Translations under genes and position numbers: made by a program
The notes under the pieces: generated by a model
Databases searched by the model: none
Told to the model about the DNA's origin: nothing
The model's input: the letters and a program-made list of their open reading frames with translations, nothing else
Source of the DNA: Thermoprotei archaeon
GTDB lineage: Archaea > Thermoproteota > Thermoprotei_A > Sulfolobales > Ignisphaeraceae
Assembly (NCBI GenBank): GCA_003661775.1
Contig: QMWT01000075.1
Location: 1 to 5,055, forward strand
DNA length: 5,055 nucleotides
Direction of reading: 5' to 3'
Shown here: positions 1-5,055 of the stretch, piece after piece
How the letters are laid out: each line of letters opens with the position of its first letter
Position numbering within the stretch: position 1 is the stretch's first letter

Positions 1-962
1 GCCTTTATGAATGTTGGATAGAACTTGTCGATTGAATCCACGTAGGATTCAAGCCTGTAGGCTAACAGACCGGGCAATATTAGTATGCCGCCTGCCGCCG
101 CAAGCATGTAGGGTATGCCTTCATAGCCATAGGAGACTATGAGCAGCGCGGCGGATAAGGCTATTCCGGCTGCCGCCAACACTGATGATGATTTGAAGAG
201 AGAGTAGGTTTTAGGCGGACTCCTACCTATGTAGACGACTTTCTCGTTAGGCGAAACTATTTTAAGGGCTATAATCATTATGACTAGAACGAACACTGCA
301 AGCATGTAGGTGAATGCTGGAATCAGAGCGTTCTCCATGAATATTGTTAGAAGCGAAGAAACCATGACTGCAAGCGCTGAAATACTTATGATCGAAGCGT
401 AGAGGCCTCCTAGAACCTTCATGGATTCAGCCATACGCTCATATTCGCCGGAGTACTCCTCCGTTATAGTTGACATTTCAAGGCCCAGATGCTCTTTCGG
501 AGCCCTAGAGCCTATTGCCACCGAAAACCTTATCAGAATGTCTCTTAATGGAGGCTTAACGGTTTCAGTCACCAATTTTATGGCCCTTGTGAAGCCGTAT
601 CCAAGCTTCGTAGCCAAACGCATGATACGCGTGAAAACCGTGCTGTATACTCCGTACTCCCTATTCTCCGCGACGCCGCTGATAAGGGTTTTAGCGTCAG
701 CCCTCCCCAGCGAAAGGCAGTACATATGCGTGATAACGGTTACAAGCGTTAAATCAAGCCCGCTCTTTATACGCTTCCCCCTTCTTCCAAAATGTATGAA
801 AAGCAATGCAGGCGTCAGGGAGAGCACACCTATAGTAACCGTGAGGAAATAGTCTCCCCTCAAGAAAACATATAGCGAGGCCAGAAACCCTGTGATCCCA
901 ACGATGATCGACAGTAACCTTGCGAGATCCATAGGGTTAAGGTTGCCCAGCGCCTTCCTCAC
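1..962 (-). CDS. flaJ: FlaJ/ArlJ archaellum membrane platform protein (partial, C-terminus off the left edge)
   Basis: This is the polytopic inner-membrane platform of the archaellum motor, homologous to the GspF/PilC/TadC family, on which the FlaI ATPase acts. I translated it by hand. The frame is open from a GTG at 962 to base 1, giving 320 complete codons of a family usually about 500-560 residues, so the C-terminal 40% or so is missing. Hydrophobic segments lie near residues 14-34, 37-56, 187-208, 217-236, 259-278 and 284-302. Between the second and third is a basic, mostly helical cytoplasmic domain (about 57-186) with the T2SSF-like stretch APKEHLGLEMSTITEEY at 154-170. A second T2SSF domain seems to begin at DKFYPTFIKA just as the window ends. 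The GTG is the first start codon after an in-frame stop and overlaps the flaI stop as GTGA, with GGAG 3 bases and GGTGAG 14 bases upstream. An ATG at residue 11 is the alternative start. Translational coupling to flaI is likely. Confidence 0.93.
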   Translation of the reverse strand, partial: MRKALGNLNPMDLARLLSIIVGITGFLASLYVFLRGDYFLTVTIGVLSLTPALLFIHFGRRGKRIKSGLDLTLVTVITHMYCLSLGRADAKTLISGVAENREYGVYSTVFTRIMRLATKLGYGFTRAIKLVTETVKPPLRDILIRFSVAIGSRAPKEHLGLEMSTITEEYSGEYERMAESMKVLGGLYASIISISALAVMVSSLLTIFMENALIPAFTYMLAVFVLVIMIIALKIVSPNEKVVYIGRSPPKTYSLFKSSSVLAAAGIALSAALLIVSYGYEGIPYMLAAAGGILILPGLLAYRLESYVDSIDKFYPTFIK

Positions 963-2614
963 TCGCTCCAGGGTCTCTCACCCCTAATAACCCGATCGTA
1001 AACATAGTCTACTCCCTTCCTGTTAGCTTCGGTAACCGTTTTGAAGACATGCTCATATCGGGGGTAGTTCTCGGCGAGATACTCCAGTATTCTAGCCCTC
1101 TTCCGGAGCTCCTCATAGAGTTCCAGAAGCCTATCCCTGCCCCATCCCCTAGCCGGAAGAACCTTATATTCTAGGAGGAGGCTTGACCCCGTGAAAGCCA
1201 TTGAATCCCTGTCAAAGTCGTAGATGTAGCTGGGCATGAAGCTAACCTTGCCCTCCTCAGCATTGTATCCTAGAATCTCGTTGATCGACGTAACCCTCCT
1301 AATCAGCCTATTACCCTTCTCGATTCTAGCCTGGAAAACAACTAGGTTGAGGCTGTCAATATGCGTTTTAGGCACGTTAATAGGGTAGGAAGTCAACCTC
1401 TGGAAGAGCTGAGCCATGTTACCGGCATGCATGGTTGAAAGCACAGGGTGCCCCGTCTCTATAGCCTGGAAGGCTATCCGCCCCTCCTCACCCCTTATCT
1501 CGCCGACTATAATGTAGTCCGGCCTCTGCCTCAACGCTGCCTTAACCAAATCGAACATCGTCACCTCGGCTCCCTTATGAAGCCTAGTAACCTCCCTCAC
1601 CCAGTTCTTATGGAATAGGTTTACCTCCGGGGTTTCCTCTATGCTCACGATTTTAGCGTCCGGCCTAATGAAGGCCGTAGCCGCATTAAGCGTCGTCGTC
1701 TTCCCTGAGGCTGTTTCACCACATATAAATGCTGAAACACCGACCTCGAGAAGCATCCACAGGTAGGCTGCTGCCTCAGCCGATATTGTCTTCCACTTTA
1801 TTAGTCGGGCTATCGATATGGGGTCCCTGCTGAATTTTCTAATGGTGAAGTTGCTGCCCTTCAGGCTTATGTCCCTGCCGAAAACAATGTTGAATCTTGA
1901 ACCATCCGCCAAGTGAACGTCTAATATAGGGTTCTCATATGACAGCATCTTACCATGTCTTTCAGCTATCGTCCCAAGGAAATCATCTATTTCCTCCTCG
2001 GTGATTCTAACGTTGGTTTCCAACGGCCCGAAAACTTTGTGATAGACAAATATGTTTCCGGCTCCAGGCACACTTATGTCCTCAAGCCAATCATCCTGGA
2101 GAAAACCCTCCAGAAAACCGTATCCTAATCTCTCCCTCATAAAATAGTATAGTAGAAGACGCTTATCCTCCCCGGAAAGCCTTCTCCTAACCCTCCTTAC
2201 AGCAGCGTTAAAGAGCTTCTCTAACGTTTCCTCCTTAATTTCATCAGGGATCTCCGTTTTCTCATCCACCAACTGAGCGACTTCCAAGTTTAACTCGTCT
2301 ATAAGGTCTTGACTGGGTCGGGGAGGCTCAATAATAATGTAGCGTCCAACCTCGCCGCCTGTAAGCACATGCACGAAAATGCCTTTTCCAACAGGGTAAA
2401 CTATGTTAACCTCACCCTCAGCAGCAATCGCCTCATCGGGGCTCAGAACATACTTAGGCTTTACACGCTGCCCCTCCAAGTACTCTTTCAGGTAAGGGTA
2501 CTGGGCAACCGCCTCCTCAAGGCTTGAAGGCTTAGGGAACTCCCCTAACTTAACATACTCTTCTTTCCCACCCTGGAAGGCTAGAATCCGCTTAAGTCTC
2601 TCAAGCAATCTCAC
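959..2614 (-). CDS. flaI: FlaI/ArlI archaellum motor ATPase
   Basis: This is the secretion-superfamily (GspE/PilB/TadA-like) ATPase of the archaellum. FlaI forms a cytoplasmic hexamer beneath FlaJ and drives both filament assembly and rotation. The protein has 551 residues, close to the family's usual 510-560. The N-terminal domain (about 1-230) contains the characteristic YPVGKGIFVHV stretch and a charged region that docks on FlaJ and FlaH in studied homologues. The C-terminal RecA-like domain has all the expected motifs: Walker A GETASGKT at 299-306 (Lys305), Asp-box IEETPE at 325-330, Walker B DYIIVGEIRG at 366-375 (Glu372) and His-box STMHAGN at 393-399. It should therefore be an active ATPase. 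The start is GTG at 2614, overlapping the flaH stop TGA by four bases (GTGA). Only a weak G-rich run precedes it, so translation probably depends on coupling with flaH. Its stop overlaps the flaJ start in the same way. A type IV pilus or type II secretion ATPase is unlikely given the FlaF/G/H neighbours. Confidence 0.97.
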   Translation of the reverse strand: MRLLERLKRILAFQGGKEEYVKLGEFPKPSSLEEAVAQYPYLKEYLEGQRVKPKYVLSPDEAIAAEGEVNIVYPVGKGIFVHVLTGGEVGRYIIIEPPRPSQDLIDELNLEVAQLVDEKTEIPDEIKEETLEKLFNAAVRRVRRRLSGEDKRLLLYYFMRERLGYGFLEGFLQDDWLEDISVPGAGNIFVYHKVFGPLETNVRITEEEIDDFLGTIAERHGKMLSYENPILDVHLADGSRFNIVFGRDISLKGSNFTIRKFSRDPISIARLIKWKTISAEAAAYLWMLLEVGVSAFICGETASGKTTTLNAATAFIRPDAKIVSIEETPEVNLFHKNWVREVTRLHKGAEVTMFDLVKAALRQRPDYIIVGEIRGEEGRIAFQAIETGHPVLSTMHAGNMAQLFQRLTSYPINVPKTHIDSLNLVVFQARIEKGNRLIRRVTSINEILGYNAEEGKVSFMPSYIYDFDRDSMAFTGSSLLLEYKVLPARGWGRDRLLELYEELRKRARILEYLAENYPRYEHVFKTVTEANRKGVDYVYDRVIRGERPWSE

Positions 2615-3312
2615 GTTGACACGGCCCCCAAAGGCAGCACTCTAAGCCCCATCTGCGGGTCAACCTCAAAGTATAGGCTGCTTTTTCTTTCGCCCTTGCT
2701 GCCCCATAGCTTAATTATCTGTAAAACCTTGATGTCCATGCCCAGGAACTTCGCGTTCTTCGTAACTAGGTAAACGTCGCTTACAGCCCTAAGCCTAGTC
2801 ATCGATTCCCTAGGCAGAAAATCCGGGTGAAAAGTGAGTAGAACAGTCTTCCCATCCGAAACAATATTCTTCAGCCTAGTAATGAACGTGAGGAGATCAT
2901 GCTCCTTAACATTAACCGCTAAAACACTTAAACTGTCAATCACAGCCAGATCATACTTATCCTTCTTCAACTCGAGAAAATTACCTGTGACCATCAAAAA
3001 TAGGGGGCTGAGACGTCTACTCCATTTGCCCCCCTCCACATGAAGCGGCGTTATAATCAGGCGGCCCCCCAAGAAGCTATCGGTGGCTTTAAGCCCCAGA
3101 GACTCCATCATATTCAAGTACTCCCTAATAGTGGCCTCGCTGGTTATGACGAGAACCCTTAACCCAGCGTTTAGAAACGCCATAACCACATACTGCGATA
3201 TAACCGTCTTACCGGAGCCATGCTCCCCCTCAATCGACACTAAGCTGGGATGCGGTATTCCCCCGCCGATCCCCCTGTCAAGCTCCTCCACACCAAACTT
3301 TATTATTTTCAT
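2611..3312 (-). CDS. flaH: FlaH/ArlH archaellum motor nucleotide-binding protein
   Basis: FlaH is a RecA/KaiC-like protein that forms a cytoplasmic ring, binds ATP and docks on FlaI. It is found in archaellum operons and is the best marker separating them from archaeal type IV pili. The 233 residues match the usual length. Walker A GEHGSGKT is at 29-36 (Lys35, Thr36) and Walker B YDLAVIDSLS at 120-129 (Asp126). The opening FGVEELDRGIGGGIPHPS is typical of KaiC/RadA-like folds, where the protein begins by recognising its own nucleotide pocket. I see no obvious catalytic glutamate next to Walker B. This agrees with the known family picture of ATP binding with little hydrolysis, but I cannot prove it from sequence. 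The start ATG overlaps the flaF stop as ATGA, and a strong GGAGGGGG lies 7 bases upstream inside flaF. The 3' end overlaps flaI as GTGA. It could in principle be another KaiC-like ATPase, but position and length argue for FlaH. Confidence 0.95.
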   Translation of the reverse strand: MKIIKFGVEELDRGIGGGIPHPSLVSIEGEHGSGKTVISQYVVMAFLNAGLRVLVITSEATIREYLNMMESLGLKATDSFLGGRLIITPLHVEGGKWSRRLSPLFLMVTGNFLELKKDKYDLAVIDSLSVLAVNVKEHDLLTFITRLKNIVSDGKTVLLTFHPDFLPRESMTRLRAVSDVYLVTKNAKFLGMDIKVLQIIKLWGSKGERKSSLYFEVDPQMGLRVLPLGAVST

Positions 3313-3836
3313 AACGCAACCCCCTCCGTCTTAGCGGTGACCCCGTAATGCGAAACGAAAACCACAACCAGTATTGAGCCGGTTTCAATCCCATCGACCT
3401 GGCTATTGACCTGGATTTGAATAAGCGCCTCTTCACCTGGATTCAAGTATGGGTGAACCAGCGGATCAAACGTAACATCCGTATTAACGATTCTAACCTC
3501 AAGAACTTGATAGTCAACCAGCTGAGAAACCCATGCGGCTGCAGAAGCATTGTAGGCGACGATCACGTCGTTACGTATGGACCCTTGATTCCGCAGGAAT
3601 ATGGTTTTTGAGCCAGTGTTCCTAAGCGTTAGGTTCACCATGCCGCTTGAAACATCTATCGACGCTATATTAAGTTCAAGAGCCACCTCAAGCCTATCGG
3701 CTTCTCCGGTTGCGTACCAGCCTATTAATTGGGTAAGCGTCTGCGCCTGCATAATCATGGTCTGAAGTAGCATAGCCGTGCAGACAGTGAATGCGATAAG
3801 CATTATGCCGGAGACCACCGGCGTGGATAAACCCAT
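3309..3836 (-). CDS. flaF: FlaF/ArlF archaellum stator protein
   Basis: FlaF is anchored by one N-terminal membrane helix and places a beta-sandwich domain outside the membrane. In Sulfolobus it binds the S-layer and, with FlaG, forms the stator that anchors the motor. I chose ATG 3836 (175 residues) over the upstream ATG 3884. The protein then begins MGLSTPVVSGIMLIAF, the usual FlaF opening, and GGTGAG sits 4 bases upstream; the longer form adds 16 polar residues ahead of the membrane helix and overlaps flaG by 38 bases. The helix spans about 8-28. A beta-rich domain follows, with LTLRNTGSKTIF (69-80) and LNPGEEALIQI (131-141), motifs shared with FlaG and archaeal flagellins. Two possible N-glycosylation sites, Asn68 (NLT) and Asn96 (NAS), lie in the outer domain. 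The 3' end overlaps flaH by four bases. The FlaF rather than FlaG label rests on the N-terminus and on the G-F-H order. Confidence 0.85.
   Translation of the reverse strand: MGLSTPVVSGIMLIAFTVCTAMLLQTMIMQAQTLTQLIGWYATGEADRLEVALELNIASIDVSSGMVNLTLRNTGSKTIFLRNQGSIRNDVIVAYNASAAAWVSQLVDYQVLEVRIVNTDVTFDPLVHPYLNPGEEALIQIQVNSQVDGIETGSILVVVFVSHYGVTAKTEGVAL
3320..3327 (-). promoter_or_regulatory. Ribosome-binding site of flaH
   Basis: GGAGGGGG lies 7 bases before ATG 3312, inside the end of the flaF coding region. It is the strongest ribosome site in the window. Together with the ATGA stop/start overlap it should let flaH be translated both by coupling to flaF and by fresh initiation. Confidence 0.72.
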
Positions 3837-3840
3837 GGAT

Positions 3841-3846
3841 CTCACC
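3841..3846 (-). promoter_or_regulatory. Ribosome-binding site of flaF
   Basis: GGTGAG lies 4 bases before ATG 3836, directly after the TA of the flaG stop codon (TAAGGTGAG). It is complementary to the UCACC anti-Shine-Dalgarno core of archaeal 16S rRNA. It decides the flaF start at 3836 rather than the upstream in-frame ATG at 3884. Confidence 0.75.
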
Positions 3847-4344
3847 TTAGGATGGGGGATTCGTAAATAGGTGGCTGTCGCCAATACCCCTCAACGGCAC
3901 CAGCTTAACCTCAAACGTGGCGGCTCCCGTAGGGATGCTGCTCGCGTACGCGTTGATCCTGACTGTTTCCCCCGGATCCCAGACGCCGTCTCCATCGTCG
4001 CCTAGAACTGTTAGATTGAAGCATCCGGGTCCGCCCGCCTCATTGTAGACGTATAGCTGAGCTTTACCATATTCCCCGACGTACACGTCTAGGGATGAGT
4101 AGTCTGAGATGGGGAGGCTGCCAACGTTCTTAACGTAAATCACAAAGCAGCCGGCGTCATAATCTATGGTGGCGTAGGCTATCTTCAGCTTAACGTAGGT
4201 GGCTCTACGCATTTCATTAACGCTCTGGGAGACATCGCTTATCACAAGGTTTCCCATGTACATGGTGTAGGAGGAAATTGCACTGGCCAGTATGACTGAA
4301 GCTATAAGCATTATTGTTTCGCTAAGCGTGATTGAGAAACCCAT
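3847..4344 (-). CDS. flaG: FlaG/ArlG archaellum stator protein
   Basis: FlaG partners FlaF in the archaellum stator outside the membrane, and in euryarchaea its beta-sandwich domain assembles into short filaments. The 165 residues begin with a membrane helix (about 7-30), MGFSITLSETIMLIASVILA, matching the FlaG-type SE-hydrophobic opening. There is no basic-Gly prepilin-peptidase site, so it is probably not a processed pilin. The outer domain is beta-rich: FVIYVKNVGSLPI (67-79) carries the NxGS signature of the FlaF/FlaG/flagellin group, and VWDPGETVRI (121-130) matches the PGE turn seen in FlaF. Odd features are a GDDGDGVWDPGE loop at 115-126 resembling a calcium-binding loop, and two cysteines (66, 108), each followed by Phe, that could form a disulfide. 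Asn110 (NLT) is a possible glycosylation site. ATG 4344 follows the upstream gene's stop by 6 bases, with GTGAT 5 bases ahead. The flaF start follows its TAA by 10 bases. Confidence 0.82.
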   Translation of the reverse strand: MGFSITLSETIMLIASVILASAISSYTMYMGNLVISDVSQSVNEMRRATYVKLKIAYATIDYDAGCFVIYVKNVGSLPISDYSSLDVYVGEYGKAQLYVYNEAGGPGCFNLTVLGDDGDGVWDPGETVRINAYASSIPTGAATFEVKLVPLRGIGDSHLFTNPPS

Positions 4345-4349
4345 ACGCT

Positions 4350-4354
4350 ATCAC
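4350..4354 (-). promoter_or_regulatory. Ribosome-binding site of flaG
   Basis: GTGAT overlaps the stop codon of the upstream adaptor gene and sits 5 bases before ATG 4344. It pairs with the AUCAC end of the archaeal anti-Shine-Dalgarno sequence. A second purine block, GAGGAG at 4357-4362, lies 12 bases from the start and is less well placed. Confidence 0.6.
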
Positions 4355-5055
4355 TTCTCCTCATAGGGGATTCTCTTCAGTATCCTCCTCAAGAGCTTGA
4401 AGGCTGTCTCCTCAAGCTCCCTCATTTGAATGTTCACCCCGGAGGCTTTGGCTGCACTGTAGATTATGAGCAGGAACTCGTCGAGGTTTAAGCCTCCTAA
4501 ACGGGCCTTAGTCATCGTGTTAGTTAAATAAGTAACATACTCGCTTGATCTCTGAGGCAGAAAACCTAGAAACTCACAAAACTTCGTTATGTCAACAACA
4601 TCGTCCCGATCTAAGCCGGCGTCAAGCAAGGTCCAAACCCACTTAATAATGGAGACTGCTGTTTCGAATCCAGCTGGCATTGAGGGAGGCTTAGCCTCCG
4701 CTTTAATCTCGACGCGTTCAGCCTCCTCAGCTTCAGGCTTCTCCTCGACTCTTTCTTCTTCAGCCTTCCCGCCTGGAGCCCTTCTCTCCGCAGCCAGCTT
4801 CTTCCTAGCCTCGATTAAGCGTGCAATATCCTCCTCACTTGTCACAACCCTCAGCAGATTAAACGGGTTCTCCAGCTCACTGACGGCGCTTCTTATCTCA
4901 ACCACAGTGTTCCTCAGCGAATTAACCGTCTCCCTAAGCTCATCTATGGTCTTAGGTATCGATTCCTTAAGCTCCCCAACCTCCTGCTCAAGCCTCCTCA
5001 ACCTTTCTTCGGCACCCTCTTCAGGAGTGCCATGCTCTTCACCTTCTTCTGAGCC
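4351..5055 (-). CDS. FlaC/D/E-like archaellum cytosolic adaptor (partial, N-terminus off the right edge)
   Basis: This is a soluble, highly charged protein in the place where FlaC/FlaD/FlaE genes sit in euryarchaeal archaellum operons. There, FlaC/D/E form a cytosolic collar under the motor and pass chemotaxis signals to it. The frame is open to the window edge: 234 residues are visible and the true start lies outside. A TTG at 5001 could be read as a start but has 18 uninterrupted in-frame codons before it and no clear ribosome site. Visible regions, counted from base 5055, are: acidic Glu/Gly-rich segment (1-18); heptad-patterned coiled coil (19-63) ending in ENPFN, resembling the NPF end of FlaC coiled coils; a further helix (72-92); Glu/Lys/Ala-rich linker (93-127); and an alpha-helical C-terminal domain (128-234). 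WVWTLLDAGLDRDDVVDITK, followed by GFLPQRSSEYVTYL, loosely recalls the FlaD/E domain. The fold match is remote, so the function rests mainly on context. No membrane helix is present, so it is not FlaX. Confidence 0.72.
   Translation of the reverse strand, partial: GSEEGEEHGTPEEGAEERLRRLEQEVGELKESIPKTIDELRETVNSLRNTVVEIRSAVSELENPFNLLRVVTSEEDIARLIEARKKLAAERRAPGGKAEEERVEEKPEAEEAERVEIKAEAKPPSMPAGFETAVSIIKWVWTLLDAGLDRDDVVDITKFCEFLGFLPQRSSEYVTYLTNTMTKARLGGLNLDEFLLIIYSAAKASGVNIQMRELEETAFKLLRRILKRIPYEEK

Noticed and set aside
421..852. Open frame of 143 codons on the plus strand
   Set aside because: It lies fully antisense to flaJ, whose minus-strand frame runs unbroken and matches the family's domain and membrane pattern. 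The plus-strand product has no recognisable motif.
2309..2527. Short plus-strand open frame (72 codons) over flaI
   Set aside because: Antisense shadow of the conserved FlaI N-terminal domain, with no ribosome site or recognisable product.
1..2614. flaI/flaJ as a type IV pilus or type II secretion ATPase and platform pair
   Set aside because: These families are related, but adjacency to FlaH, FlaF and FlaG and the GETASGKT Walker A point to the archaellum.
2834..3334. Two short plus-strand open frames (69 and 83 codons) over flaH
   Set aside because: Antisense to the FlaH coding frame, including the complement of the Walker A region. Low-complexity products typical of shadow frames.
3417..3611. 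Plus-strand open frame of 64 codons over flaF
   Set aside because: Antisense to the FlaF beta domain and unsupported by any start signal or motif.
4702..4812. Glu/Lys/Ala-rich stretch in the adaptor gene as a DNA repeat
   Set aside because: It is a biased-composition protein linker. I found no regular repeat unit at base level.
4999..5001. TTG as the true start of the adaptor gene
   Set aside because: The frame continues open upstream to the window edge with acidic, composition-matched codons, and no good ribosome site precedes the TTG. The gene is better treated as partial.

Overview
The window is a stretch of an archaeal archaellum (archaeal flagellum) operon. All genes are on the minus strand and packed end to end. 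From the right edge leftwards, in transcription order, they are: a FlaC/FlaD/FlaE-type cytosolic adaptor (5' end cut by the window edge), FlaG, FlaF, FlaH, FlaI, and FlaJ (3' end cut by the left edge). The newer names are arlC/D/E, arlG, arlF, arlH, arlI and arlJ. No archaellin (flaB), prepilin peptidase (flaK) or chemotaxis gene lies in the window.

The organism is an archaeon. Joint presence of a FlaH-type RecA/KaiC-like protein, a FlaI-type GETASGKT ATPase, a FlaJ-type membrane platform and the FlaF/FlaG stator pair is diagnostic of the archaellum and is not known from bacteria. GGTGA and GGAGG ribosome-binding motifs, GTG starts, and frequent AGG/AGA and ATA codons fit an archaeal, possibly thermophilic genome. 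The order G-F-H-I-J is the crenarchaeal one (methanogens typically have F before G). However, the gene upstream of flaG is a soluble coiled-coil FlaC/D/E-like protein, not the membrane protein FlaX of Sulfolobales. This suggests a TACK-group lineage outside Sulfolobales, but that placement is inference.

Layout: 5055-4351 adaptor; 6-base gap; 4344-3847 flaG; 10-base gap; 3836-3309 flaF; 4-base ATGA overlap; 3312-2611 flaH; 4-base GTGA overlap; 2614-959 flaI; 4-base GTGA overlap; 962-1 flaJ. Essentially every base is coding and no gene-free stretch exceeds 10 bases. No promoter, terminator, RNA gene, repeat, CRISPR array or mobile element was seen, as expected inside one polycistronic unit.

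How they work together, from family knowledge: FlaJ is the membrane platform. FlaI is the hexameric ATPase that drives both filament assembly and rotation. FlaH is a nucleotide-binding ring that docks on FlaI. FlaF and FlaG are membrane-anchored beta-sandwich proteins that form the stator outside the membrane, FlaF contacting the S-layer. The FlaC/D/E-like protein would be the cytosolic collar or adaptor, which in euryarchaea relays chemotaxis signals to the motor. The system is known. The less ordinary points are the divergent adaptor, a possible metal-binding loop and cysteine pair in FlaG, and the mosaic gene order.
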